A stretch of 64,000 bases of DNA from positions 2,990,501 through 3,054,500 of the forward strand of contig NZ_AP024484.1 of NCBI RefSeq assembly GCF_017347605.1, in the 5' to 3' direction. Position numbers and translations under genes: made by a program. This document shows positions 46,718-55,173 of the stretch, one piece after another. The DNA comes from Prevotella herbatica. Its GTDB lineage: Bacteria > Bacteroidota > Bacteroidia > Bacteroidales > Bacteroidaceae. Numbering within the stretch: position 1 is the stretch's first letter; each line of letters opens with the position of its first letter. Below the pieces are notes generated by a model that searched no databases, had not been told where the DNA came from, and saw nothing but the letters and a program-made list of their open reading frames with translations.

Positions 46718-47650
46718 TTATGTATTAGACCAACTCACACGTTGCTGATCACCTATAATATCTCTTACCTCTTTTACTAAGTCCCAATCTATTGGCTCAT
46801 TTATTGAGTCAATGTTTTTCTTCACATTCTCTGGGTTAGTCGTGCTGAATAGTGTTGTAGCTATTCTGTCATTACTTACAGAGAACTGCATGGCGAGTTT
46901 TTCAATTGGGAAATTCTTCGTCTTACAATATTCAGCAGCTCTGGTGCAAGCCTCAATCAATGATTTTGGTGCAGGATGCCAATCTGGTACTCCTCTTTCT
47001 GTGAGCAATCCCATAGACAGAGGTGAAGCATTAACGATTCCAACTCCTTTCTGTTCGAAATAATCAAGGAAATCAGCAAGTTTATCATCGCACAGACAGT
47101 AATGGCAAAAGTTAAGTACTGATTCTACTGTACCCTCTGGCACACGGTCAATGACCCATTTCAAGTTTTCAAGTTGCAGGTCTGTTATGCCGACGTGCTT
47201 TACAACGCCTTCTTCTTTCAACTTAACAAGAGCAGGCAAAGTCTCGTCTACCACCTGATGAAGATCTGCAAATTCAATATCGTGTACATTGATAATATCC
47301 AGATAATCCACATTTAGACGTTCCATACTTTCATATACACTGGCGGTGACCTTCTTTGCAGAATAATCCCACGTGTTTTTATCGTTTTCGCCGTATCTTC
47401 CAACCTTTGTTGAAAGATAATATTTGTCTCTCTTAATATCTTTAAGAGCCTTCCCAAGCACCGTTTCGGCCTTGTAATATCCATAATATGGAGATACATC
47501 AATAAAGTTAATACCCGATTCTATCGCAGTAAAGACAGCTTCGATGCCCTGTTTTTCTTTAAGGTCATGGAATACGCCACCCAAAGAAGAGGCACCAAAA
47601 CCAAGAGAAGATACTTTCATACCGGTTTTACCGATTTCATGATATTGCAT
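46718..47650 (-). CDS. Aldo/keto reductase (L-galactose/fucose dehydrogenase-like)
   Basis: A 310-aa aldo-keto reductase. INFIDVSPYYGYYKAETVLGKAL holds the catalytic Asp and Tyr, LSTKVGRY the Lys, and INVHDIEFAD the His. The sequence resembles plant L-galactose dehydrogenase and bacterial D-threo-aldose (L-fucose) 1-dehydrogenase. It would oxidise the sugar at C1 to a lactone with NAD(P). It is first gene of the leftward operon, directly behind a predicted LacI operator and a -7/-33 pair. Confidence 0.85.
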   Translation of the reverse strand: MQYHEIGKTGMKVSSLGFGASSLGGVFHDLKEKQGIEAVFTAIESGINFIDVSPYYGYYKAETVLGKALKDIKRDKYYLSTKVGRYGENDKNTWDYSAKKVTASVYESMERLNVDYLDIINVHDIEFADLHQVVDETLPALVKLKEEGVVKHVGITDLQLENLKWVIDRVPEGTVESVLNFCHYCLCDDKLADFLDYFEQKGVGIVNASPLSMGLLTERGVPDWHPAPKSLIEACTRAAEYCKTKNFPIEKLAMQFSVSNDRIATTLFSTTNPENVKKNIDSINEPIDWDLVKEVRDIIGDQQRVSWSNT

Positions 47651-47678
47651 AATTGTTTATTATTTAGTTATTACGTCG

Positions 47679-47708
47679 CAAAGATAAAGATAAATAAATC
47701 ACCTACAA
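47679..47708 (-). promoter_or_regulatory. Promoter of the AKR operon
   Basis: On the minus strand TTG (47706-47708), a 19-nt spacer and TATCTTTG (47679-47686), giving a short leader before the AKR ATG at 47650. Confidence 0.75.
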
Positions 47709-47728
47709 TTCTAATGATAAGCAAAACG

Positions 47729-47748
47729 TAACGTAATGGATTACGTTA
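47729..47748. promoter_or_regulatory. Putative LacI-family operator
   Basis: TAACGTAAT (47729-47737) and ATTACGTTA (47740-47748) form a 9-bp perfect palindrome with a 2-nt centre, the size and symmetry of LacI-type operators. It lies between the divergent AKR and LacI promoters. Confidence 0.7.
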
Positions 47749-47786
47749 AAACTAGTTTCTTATACTTTTTAATTTATTTATTTTTG

Positions 47787-47794
47787 TACATTTG
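47787..47794 (+). promoter_or_regulatory. -7 box of the lacI-type gene
   Basis: TACATTTG, 23 nt before the ATG at 47818. It overlaps the alternative GTG start at 47794, which is thereby excluded. Confidence 0.6.
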
Positions 47795-47817
47795 TGCACT
47801 TAAACGATTTACTACAG

Positions 47818-48843
47818 ATGGAAAGCAAGAAATATATCTCCATGAAGGATATGGCAAAAAAGCTAGGTGTGTCTATACCTACAATATCCAGGGCGTTGAA
47901 AAACAGTCCTGAGATAAGCGACGAGCTATGTGAAAAAGTGAAAAGACTAGCTAAAGATATGAATTATCGTCCCAATCCTTTTGCAATGAGTCTGCGCAAA
48001 AACGCTCCACGTACAATAGGTTTGATAGTGCCTGATATTGTTACTCATTTTTTTTCTTCTATAGTTAAAGGTATTGAAGAGACGGCTGTGGCTAATGGAT
48101 ATTTTGTTATTATAACCACAAGTAGCGAAAATAGTGAACATGAGAAACGCAACATCGAGAATCTTGTTAATATGAGGGTAGAGGGCATCATCGCATGTCT
48201 ATCACAAGACACAACAGATTATTCGCATTTTCTTGCACTCAAAGATATTAATATGCCGGTAGTTCTGTTCGATCGCACCTGTATGCCGGATAAGTTTTCT
48301 ACGGTAATAGCTGACGGAGAAAAATCTGCTCAAATGGCTACGCAGCACTTTATAGACAATGGCAGTCACCGCATTGCTTTTATCGGTGGTCCTAATCATC
48401 TTGATATAGTAAGAAGGAGAAAACATGGTTATCTGGAAGCATTGCGTGCCAACAAAATACCTATAGAAAAAGAATTAGTGGTATGCAGAAAAATAGATTA
48501 TCAGGAAGGTAAAATAGCTACACAACAATTATTGTCATTACCCAATCCCCCCGATGCAATACTTGCGATGAATGATACTCTTGCCTTTGCAGCAATTGAT
48601 GTTATCAAGAGTCATCATCTCAATATTCCCAATGATGTCGCTATCATCGGATACACTGATGAGGAGCATGCCAATTATGTGGAACCTAAATTGTCGGCTG
48701 TATGCCATCAAACGTACCAAATGGGACAGTCAGCTTGTGAACTGCTATTATCGCAGATAAAAGGTGATACCAAAGTAAGGCAAATTATAGTACCTACACA
48801 ACTGCAAATAAGGGAAAGTAGTAAAAAAACACACAATTTATGA
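47818..48843 (+). CDS. LacI-family transcriptional regulator
   Basis: A 341-aa regulator. The N-terminal helix-turn-helix is SMKDMAKKLGVSIPTISRALKN with hinge LAKDMNYRPNPFAMSL, followed by a periplasmic-binding-protein-like sugar domain (PRTIGLIVPDIVTHFFSSIVKGI and beyond). It likely controls the divergent sugar-oxidation operon through the palindrome at 47729-47748. The stop overlaps the acyltransferase start by 4 nt (ATGA), so both are co-transcribed. Confidence 0.9.
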   Translation: MESKKYISMKDMAKKLGVSIPTISRALKNSPEISDELCEKVKRLAKDMNYRPNPFAMSLRKNAPRTIGLIVPDIVTHFFSSIVKGIEETAVANGYFVIITTSSENSEHEKRNIENLVNMRVEGIIACLSQDTTDYSHFLALKDINMPVVLFDRTCMPDKFSTVIADGEKSAQMATQHFIDNGSHRIAFIGGPNHLDIVRRRKHGYLEALRANKIPIEKELVVCRKIDYQEGKIATQQLLSLPNPPDAILAMNDTLAFAAIDVIKSHHLNIPNDVAIIGYTDEEHANYVEPKLSAVCHQTYQMGQSACELLLSQIKGDTKVRQIIVPTQLQIRESSKKTHNL

Positions 48844-49904
48844 ATAAAACTCGTTATTATTATCTTGATGCCTTGCGCGTCTTTCTTTCATGTATAGTAT
48901 TCTACCATCATGCTGCTATCGCTTTTGGAGCTTCTGGTGGTTGGTATAATAAAGCTGTTGTTACAACTACAGGTTTAACACAAGCATTGCTTTCTGCATC
49001 AATGGGGATAGACCAATCCTACTTTATGAGCCTTTTCTTCTTCATTTCCGCACTACTGATTCCTTCATCTTTTCATAGGAAAGGAACTAAAGTATTCCTT
49101 ATTGATAGACTTAATCGACTAGGTATTCCACTGGCAATATATTTTTTCATTCTCAACCCATTACTAAATTATTGGATATATGGTTGTTGGGGAAGTTTCG
49201 GTCTAGGTCCAATGTGGTTTGTCTTTACATTACTATTATTTGAATCATTATATGTAGTTTGTCAAAAGTTACCCAATGTGTCATTTCGTCATTGCAGTAA
49301 ACCATCTACGCTAGGAATAATATTTTTCATGTTTATAAGTGGGGCTGTAGCATTTCTTGTAAGACTTATCGTTCCTACAGGGAATACTGTTTTTGGATTG
49401 CAACTGGGCTATTTCCCACTATATATAGGGATGTATGCACTCGGTATAGTTGCCCAACACAACAAATGGATGGATAATATAAATATCAAAGACTCAAAAC
49501 CATGGTTTCTTTTAGCTATATTAATTGGAATCCCAGCAATGCTCATAACGATGGGCAGTTGTAGTAATAAAATGGAAAACTTCTCTGGAGGATGGAATAT
49601 GCAGGCCGTTTTCTATGCATTTTGGGAACCTATAATGTGTGTTGGTATATCTTATTTTTTATTGACATTGAGTAAGAAAATTTTCAATAGACCCAATCGT
49701 ATTATACAAAAACTATCTGATAATAGTTTTGCATTCTATTTTATACATCCATATGTTGTTGTAGGATTCACATTTTTAGTAGGATTATTTGTAATTTCCC
49801 CAATCACAGGTCTTGCCATAGTATGTATTTTGGGTATACCCGTATGCTTCATTATAGCAATGATTATAAAGTATTGCTTTAGATTTATAGGGATAAAACT
49901 ATAA
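48840..49904 (+). CDS. Acyltransferase family 3 membrane protein
   Basis: A 354-aa polytopic protein with about ten helices. It starts RYYYLDALRVFLSCIVFYHHAAIAFG, where the His pair in FYHH corresponds to the catalytic His of acyltransferase-3 proteins; GLGPMWFVFTLLLFE is another family motif. Such enzymes O-acetylate or succinylate glycans at the membrane. It is translationally coupled to the LacI gene, an unusual pairing. The target glycan is unknown. Confidence 0.85.
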   Translation: MNKTRYYYLDALRVFLSCIVFYHHAAIAFGASGGWYNKAVVTTTGLTQALLSASMGIDQSYFMSLFFFISALLIPSSFHRKGTKVFLIDRLNRLGIPLAIYFFILNPLLNYWIYGCWGSFGLGPMWFVFTLLLFESLYVVCQKLPNVSFRHCSKPSTLGIIFFMFISGAVAFLVRLIVPTGNTVFGLQLGYFPLYIGMYALGIVAQHNKWMDNINIKDSKPWFLLAILIGIPAMLITMGSCSNKMENFSGGWNMQAVFYAFWEPIMCVGISYFLLTLSKKIFNRPNRIIQKLSDNSFAFYFIHPYVVVGFTFLVGLFVISPITGLAIVCILGIPVCFIIAMIIKYCFRFIGIKL

Positions 49905-49941
49905 TAATATACCCGTTGGCGGAATTAAATTTTCAAATAAT

Positions 49942-50076
49942 AAGGTTGAACTCCAGAATAGTGGATTTATCTATCAAGACACGAGAGATGAAAGTTATCC
50001 AAAACGTGACTTCCATACTATGTATGTAGGTAAGATTGAGAAAGTTTTGGTACGTGATGATGAGTATCTAAAATAG
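49942..50076 (+). pseudogene. Truncated 3' copy of the flavin reductase gene
   Basis: The frame reads KVELQNSGFIYQDTRDESYP and onward to RDDEYLK with a TAG stop, matching the last 44 residues of the protein at 42835-43359. The final 44 nt (50032-50075) are identical to 43315-43358, while the preceding part is about three-quarters identical. There is no start or N-terminal domain. It forms a direct repeat around the 43.4-50.0 kb metabolic cassette. Confidence 0.85.
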
Positions 50077-50110
50077 TCAATAGATCATTGGTTAAATGAA
50101 CAAAAGAGTA

Positions 50111-50142
50111 GGGAAGTTTACATTTGTAAACTTCCCCTTTTA
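50111..50142 (+). terminator. Rho-independent terminator
   Basis: GGGAAGTTTACA (50111-50122) pairs exactly with 50125-50136 around a tiny loop, followed by CTTTTAT. It probably also serves the leftward yjbQ gene. Confidence 0.85.
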
Positions 50143-50197
50143 TTATGTTAGTATTTATGCCGTTTTTAGAAAATGTTCTCTAATGGCATCACTTATT

Positions 50198-50608
50198 TTA
50201 TTCAATAATTGTAGCCACAACGTGTCTGCTTCCTCCATGATTACGGAATTCACATAAATAAATACCTTGCCATGTACCAAGATTCAATTTGCCGTTTGTG
50301 ATGGGAATATTGATGCTAGCTCCTGTAATAATGCTTTTTGCATGAGCCGGCATGTCATCTGCTCCTTCGAGTGTATGTTCGTAGTAGCTTTGATTTTCAG
50401 GTATAAGATGATTATAAATACTTTCCATATCACCACGCACAGAGCTATCCCAGTTTTCGCAAATAGACAGAGCACAACTTGTGTGCTGAATAAATAAATT
50501 AAGCAGTCCTATTCTTGGTAATTGTGGAATATGTTCCATAATCTCATCTGTGATAAGATGAAATCCTCTGCGTCGAGCCCTTAATGAAAACTCTATTTGT
50601 TGTGCCAT
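50198..50608 (-). CDS. yjbQ: YjbQ/UPF0047 family protein
   Basis: A 136-aa protein of the UPF0047 (secondary thiamine-phosphate synthase-like) family. The signature FIQHTSCALSICENWDSSVRGD, HTLEGADDMPAHAKSIITGAS and LGTWQGIYLCEFRNHGGSRHV is full length. E. coli YjbQ has weak thiamine-phosphate synthase activity; the true role is unsettled. A -7 box (minus TACTTTTG, 50637-50644) lies 28 nt upstream. Confidence 0.92.
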   Translation of the reverse strand: MAQQIEFSLRARRRGFHLITDEIMEHIPQLPRIGLLNLFIQHTSCALSICENWDSSVRGDMESIYNHLIPENQSYYEHTLEGADDMPAHAKSIITGASINIPITNGKLNLGTWQGIYLCEFRNHGGSRHVVATIIE

Positions 50609-51075
50609 TGTTATTGTCTAGTTTTTACTGATAAAGCAAAAGTAAAAAGAAAAATCGATAAAACATATCTATTAATCAAAAAATGTAAGTCATGCCGATT
50701 ATAATGGAGAAATTTACACAATTTTCCAAATCTAAATGTTTCAGACAGTGGTAATCGGAATCGTAAAATAATAGTATGCATTATTTTTACTTTCGAACAT
50801 AGTGCCGACATGATGATAATTATGTTTTTATTTTTTTTAATATGTATTTTACTATCATAACATCAAATAACTTGCAGAAATAATCTGCAATACAAAATAT
50901 TTCACTAACTTTGTCCTCGGTGATTATAGCGGTTATTGTTTGTTATATTGATTCTTAACACATTAAATTTACAACAATTTTTGCAAATCACTAAATTTTT
51001 AAACATTTATAATTAGTCAAACTTACGTGAATTACGCAATAAACCTGAATAAGCAAATATAATTGTAATAAAAAG
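50609..51075. promoter_or_regulatory. Divergent intergenic region with promoter elements
   Basis: It contains the yjbQ -7 box and, on the plus strand, TAACTTTG at 50906-50913, about 160 nt before the next gene. A 7-bp inverted repeat (TTGCAGA at 50872-50878, TCTGCAA at 50884-50890) overlaps the expected -33 position and could be an operator. The rest is AT-rich with no gene. Confidence 0.5.
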
Positions 51076-52041
51076 ATGGGAAAAAATAGAAGTAAACAAA
51101 AAAAAGAAAAGAAATCAAAGAGTTACTTGATAAAGATGCCTGTTTATACCACTACATCAATTGATAATTTAGAAGGATTTTTCGGAGGAATATCTTTTAT
51201 AGATTTAGTTAATTTCCTTAAAAGAAAGCTTGATAATTTTCAGCCAATTACTAGCCCTAATAGGAACCAAACTTCAATAACAGTTGTCAATACAATTGAA
51301 CCTATCGATGTGAATATAGGTGCTGTCCCATGTCTTTTATTGAAAGTTTCTTACTATAAAACAAATGTATATGATGGATACTTTGAAAGCAACGAAAAAA
51401 TTAAATTCAGTCAAAACTCCAAAATAGGAAGCGATTCGAATTATATACTTTTTTACCCTCGAATAGTTGGAACAGAAAATCAAACTTGTTTTTATCTAAT
51501 GGTTGCATATGAAGACCCTGGTAAATTAAATAATGAAGTGGCTAAACTTGGAAAACTAATATCAAATAAGGTATTTGATAGGCCTGTTAAGAATATTAAG
51601 ATATCAGAAATTCTACAAGAACTAAAAGAAATTGGTACAATTCCAGAACTTGAGATTCGTTTCTCTAGTTTAGAGAATATGGACGATGATATTGATATTA
51701 AGTATCGTGAATATCTTCAAAAAAGTGAGTTAACTAAGTCACGTAAGCAAAACTTTAGGAATATCCCTGCTGATACAGCGGAGGAATTGGTTATGGATTC
51801 GGGTGCAAATGATCCTTATCAGAAGAAAACTTCATTTTATAAGATAGGTAAGAAAGAATTCCGTATTACTAAAAAGATTATAAACGATACAAGCGCTGAA
51901 ATTAATGAATTTGGTGAAAAAATTTTTAATGCAGAGTCTGCAATTACGGAACAGGAACTTAAAAATAAAGTTTATAATATAGATTTTATGACAGAAAAAA
52001 TGAACAATGTAATATCTAATTTTTTAGAATCAGATGAATGA
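51076..52041 (+). CDS. Unknown 321-aa soluble protein, first of a two-gene unit
   Basis: I do not recognise this family. The N-terminus is Lys-rich (GKNRSKQKKEKKSKS), followed by a mixed alpha/beta domain (about 20-170; VYTTTSIDNLEGFFGGISF and ILFYPRIVGTENQTCFYLMVA) and a charged, helical C-terminal half. No signal peptide or membrane segment is seen. It overlaps the next gene, encoding a three-TM protein, by 8 nt. The soluble-plus-membrane pairing within repeat-rich accessory DNA near a HEPN gene is typical of defence or toxin modules, but that is inference. Confidence 0.7.
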   Translation: MGKNRSKQKKEKKSKSYLIKMPVYTTTSIDNLEGFFGGISFIDLVNFLKRKLDNFQPITSPNRNQTSITVVNTIEPIDVNIGAVPCLLLKVSYYKTNVYDGYFESNEKIKFSQNSKIGSDSNYILFYPRIVGTENQTCFYLMVAYEDPGKLNNEVAKLGKLISNKVFDRPVKNIKISEILQELKEIGTIPELEIRFSSLENMDDDIDIKYREYLQKSELTKSRKQNFRNIPADTAEELVMDSGANDPYQKKTSFYKIGKKEFRITKKIINDTSAEINEFGEKIFNAESAITEQELKNKVYNIDFMTEKMNNVISNFLESDE

Positions 52042-52462
52042 TAAGATAGATATCATTAAGATATTGCTTCAGGACTCTAATACAGCATTCCTAGCAATCT
52101 CAAGTGTAATGGCTTCTGTTGTTACATTATTATATTCTATTGCTTTTAGTAAACATGATGAACTAATAGTTATCTGTGGTATTATTAAACACGGCAATAA
52201 AGACCCCCTTGTTAAGGCAAAGAAGAAATCTACTATAAATCACATAAAGAGGGTAAAAAAGGCACTTAAACAAAGTTTTCTAATATTCGTTGTTTCCTTA
52301 ATCAACTGTGTGCTTAGTTGGATTGCATTGGGTTGTCGTGATTCTCCATTTAAGGTGTTACTTCTAGTAGTAATATCAATTACAGCAATTCTAATTATTT
52401 ATTTGGTCATAAAGCTTATTTGCAAGTTGGTTCGTTTATATTATACTGAACTAAAAACTTAA
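52034..52462 (+). CDS. Small three-TM membrane protein, second of a two-gene unit
   Basis: A 142-aa protein with hydrophobic helices at about 17-38, 80-101 and 106-131 and a basic loop between the first two (NKDPLVKAKKKSTINHIKRVKKALK). No family recognised. The 8-nt overlap with the upstream ORF means co-translation. By analogy with two-gene sensor/effector pairs it could be a membrane effector; a simple accessory membrane protein is equally possible. Confidence 0.68.
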   Translation: MNDKIDIIKILLQDSNTAFLAISSVMASVVTLLYSIAFSKHDELIVICGIIKHGNKDPLVKAKKKSTINHIKRVKKALKQSFLIFVVSLINCVLSWIALGCRDSPFKVLLLVVISITAILIIYLVIKLICKLVRLYYTELKT

Positions 52463-52890
52463 AAAGTTTGAATGACAAATACAAGGGGTATATTCATCTT
52501 TCTAAGGTTTATTTTAAACGCAAAGCTTAGGGTCGATCGGTTTTTATATTCACATAATCTGTTCCTTAATCACGAAAACCGCATCTTCGAGCACTAATGA
52601 TACCTTAAATTGTCGGTTCTGTTGTAACCTCTCGCAGATAACGCAGATTTCGTAGAGGAATGCAGTAAGGCTGCATTATTTCGCAGAGAAAGACAGTTAG
52701 TGTAGTTTGGGGCTTGTCTGCGTAATCAGCGAGATCTGCGAGAGAATAATCATATGAGTCAATCTATCTACAAAGAACCCACAACGTCTCCCGCAGATCT
52801 CGCTAATTCTCGCAGATAATCACACTTTAATATGCAATCATCTACGAAATAAGTTAAGCCTCATAAAGTTTACTTAATTAGCTTCTTGTT
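52463..52890. other. Intergenic region with CGCAGA repeat element
   Basis: 428 bases without a gene. It is mainly occupied by the repeat unit 52629-52744 and a second partial unit at 52789-52822 (CTCCCGCAGATCTCGCTAAT and following). Confidence 0.6.
52629..52744. repeat. CGCAGA-type dispersed repeat, copy 1
   Basis: It begins CTCTCGCAGAT (52629-52639) and ends with the exact complement ATCTGCGAGAG (52734-52744). An internal hairpin AATGCAG-taagg-CTGCATT is present. The same blocks (GAGGAATGCAG, TTGCATTATTTCGCAGA, TCAGCGAGATCTGCG) recur at 63355-63550, defining a dispersed family. Confidence 0.8.
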
Positions 52891-54363
52891 TTAATCAAAT
52901 AATTTCTTTAGTTCATCATGGCCGTTATCAATTTGTTTGATACAGTCATCTTTATCTTTTTCTGGCATGTTAGAATTACCAATTAATTGCTTTATTTTGT
53001 TTATAGGCTCAAGCAATTCCTGTTTATATTTATTGTCTTCTTGTGCTGAATCAATACGTATAATGGCATCAGATAATTTATATATATTAGGTAATATATT
53101 AATAAAATCTAGGACTTTGGCTAATTCATTAAATTCATTTAGTTTTGATAGCTCGTCTAAAAGAAATGGTAGATTAAATGCTCTTTTTTCTCTTAGATGT
53201 ATATAATAATGGCGAATGCTTTTAATTATATTATTGTTTTCGTATGAATTTAGTATCTGTTCCACAGAATCACTTTCTTTTTTTAAATCATTATATTCTA
53301 AGGGAATAGACTCGTATATATTTTTTTCCCAAAGAGATTTCTCTCCTGCATTTTCTGGAACATATATTTTCTTCCATCCTTCATAAATTATTAAATTTAT
53401 TCTAATAAGATTCCAACGCTTTTCTATATTTGATTCTGATTTAATATATCCTCGGATAGCTGTACCTAGGTCTAGGTAAATATAGGGTAATAGTATTCCT
53501 AATTTACATTTATCTAGTATCTCTTTTATTTTAGTAAGTCCGTTATCTCCTAATGAAGATAACAACTCCTTAGGTAAATTCTCTGGCATATTGTATACTC
53601 TCATATTTTTATCTAGAATTGTAGAAAACGTTTGTAATGAGTCACCTATTTTGGGGTATAAATCATTTTTGAACTTTCTAAATATAATATCATCTTTTTC
53701 CGTAGCGAAAGATCCTGTTTTTACGTCTTTATTAAGAACTGCTATAAGTATAGTTGATGGGAGTAATAATAATTTATTCAAAGGTTGTACAATAGATAAA
53801 AAATGACATAATCTTTTTGCCTCAGCTTCTTCACTAATATCAACCAAGTATTTATATAATTTATTTATATCAAAATCATAATGGACACTAATATCTCGCT
53901 TTTCTTTATCTTTATCATAATAAATATTTTTATATGTGTTAACATGATCATTAATACAATTTATTGTTTCATTTAAATCATCGTTATTATCTGATGACAG
54001 CAAATATTCAGAAACCTTATTCCACATTCCATTTGATGACGTAAATGTAGCTTTAAAAAATTCAGAAATGATAAATACAATATATTTAAGGTTGATTCTC
54101 TTCTCTATCACTTTTTCCGAATGTAAATCTGCACGAAAAGCAATTCCTACCTCTATTATAGCATATAACACAGAAGCATGAAGTTCTAGTATATTCTTAT
54201 AATTGTTAAAGCTATCTTGGTCTATTCTTCCTTCTGATAGCATATTATTTAGTGCCGCTAATGAATTAATGCGTTCTTGTAACAAAGGGAACATTTCTTG
54301 AACCGAATTTCCTAATACATCACACAAATGAGAAAGCGACTCTTTTGATATTGGCTTATCCAT
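52891..54363 (-). CDS. Tandem HEPN-like protein (candidate RNase/defence protein)
   Basis: A 490-aa all-helical soluble protein without a recognised family name. It is internally duplicated: segment I (residues 60-200) has SE-KVIEKRINL then RDISVH (R156-x4-H161), and segment II (residues 286-430) has SE-SNIEKRWNL then RHYYIH (R384-x4-H389). The EKR Arg (89 and 316) precedes each R-x4-H by 67-68 residues and the units are about 227 residues apart. R-x4-6-H in a helical bundle is the HEPN ribonuclease signature. Own consensus promoter. Defence or toxin role is inference. Confidence 0.72.
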   Translation of the reverse strand: MDKPISKESLSHLCDVLGNSVQEMFPLLQERINSLAALNNMLSEGRIDQDSFNNYKNILELHASVLYAIIEVGIAFRADLHSEKVIEKRINLKYIVFIISEFFKATFTSSNGMWNKVSEYLLSSDNNDDLNETINCINDHVNTYKNIYYDKDKEKRDISVHYDFDINKLYKYLVDISEEAEAKRLCHFLSIVQPLNKLLLLPSTILIAVLNKDVKTGSFATEKDDIIFRKFKNDLYPKIGDSLQTFSTILDKNMRVYNMPENLPKELLSSLGDNGLTKIKEILDKCKLGILLPYIYLDLGTAIRGYIKSESNIEKRWNLIRINLIIYEGWKKIYVPENAGEKSLWEKNIYESIPLEYNDLKKESDSVEQILNSYENNNIIKSIRHYYIHLREKRAFNLPFLLDELSKLNEFNELAKVLDFINILPNIYKLSDAIIRIDSAQEDNKYKQELLEPINKIKQLIGNSNMPEKDKDDCIKQIDNGHDELKKLFD

Positions 54364-54493
54364 AATATTTATTTTTTGGTTAATACTATTTTAATTGTTC
54401 TATTCTTAATTTTAAAGTCCTTATTAATTGAATATAGAGAACTGTCTTTTAATTATATCGTTTCATCTTATGTCGACTTAACTTGTCATGGTG

Positions 54494-54524
54494 CAAATAT
54501 AATACAACCGGAACACAATTCAAA
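54494..54524 (-). promoter_or_regulatory. Consensus promoter of the tandem HEPN gene
   Basis: On the minus strand TTTG (54521-54524), 19 nt, TATATTTG (54494-54501). The leader before the ATG at 54363 is about 120 nt. Confidence 0.82.
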
Positions 54525-54671
54525 ATAAAAAGTGTTTTCATTTTTAGATTTATTTAATATTTTGTATATTCCTTGCATATTTTTAAATAAGCAAACTAAA
54601 TTGAACGTAAATTATTAGAAGAAGAAATTAGAGTTATTAATAATGTGGTGGATAAAAAGATTAAAAATGTA

Positions 54672-54806
54672 ATGGATAATTTTTTAATCAAAGTTGAAAG
54701 TCTTGACAGGCGAATATCTAATCTTGAAAAAGAGAGTCAGACTATTTATCAAGCGCTGAATTTTTATGTTGCTGAGATTAAGGCAAATTCTGCAAATAAT
54801 GTATAA
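54672..54806 (+). pseudogene. Short coiled-coil ORF, probably a gene remnant
   Basis: A 44-codon frame (MDNFLIKVESLDRRISNLEK and on) extends upstream in frame as a helical, charged sequence (IERKLLEEEIRVINNVVDKK) to a stop at 54597. GTG codons at 54645 and 54648 are other possible starts. It looks like the C-terminal coiled coil of a larger protein whose 5' part is gone. Confidence 0.4.
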
Positions 54807-55173
54807 AGAAAAATATATCAGCGCCATCTGCGAGAGAATATGCCGTTCACATGTAAAGAAAAGAATATCTGCGGGAACAACATAATCCCAGCGGGAATAT
54901 CTGCGGGAGACAAATGCCATTTATGCATGTAAAGAAGAAAATTTGTGGGAGAATGCATATGGTTTTGCAGATACTGCAAATATATACAGAAAAGAAAATA
55001 TGCGAGGAGCAACCTTTGTCTATTATTTTGAACATCATATATAATCTGTACTTAAATAACAGTGATTCGTGTGTTATTAAATTTAAAATGAGATTGTAGG
55101 TTCTTTTTATTGGTCTTTGATTTGTAAATTTGTAATTCACTTTTTAAATATTATTTTTATTATTATCATTATT
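54807..55173. repeat. Degenerate CGCAGA-type repeats
   Basis: ATCTGCGAGAGAATATG, TATCTGCGGGAACAA, TATCTGCGGGAGACAAATG and TTTGTGGGAGAATGC, interspersed with CATGTAAAGAA units (about 54848, 54928), cover 54815-54960. No gene is supported; the minus-strand frames here are low-complexity translations of the repeats. Confidence 0.6.

Noticed and set aside
51076..52462. Naming the two-gene unit Kiwa (KwaA/KwaB)
   Set aside because: Gene order is reversed, the membrane protein is shorter with fewer helices, and I cannot see the DUF4868 signature.
52629..52822. Possible CRISPR array (repeated CGCAGAT words)
   Set aside because: Spacing is irregular, units occur in both orientations and form hairpins, and no cas genes are present; it is a dispersed repeat family.
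54847..55140. 97-aa minus-strand frame in the repeat region
   Set aside because: It is a translation of degenerate CGCAGA/CATGTAAAG repeats with no start context.
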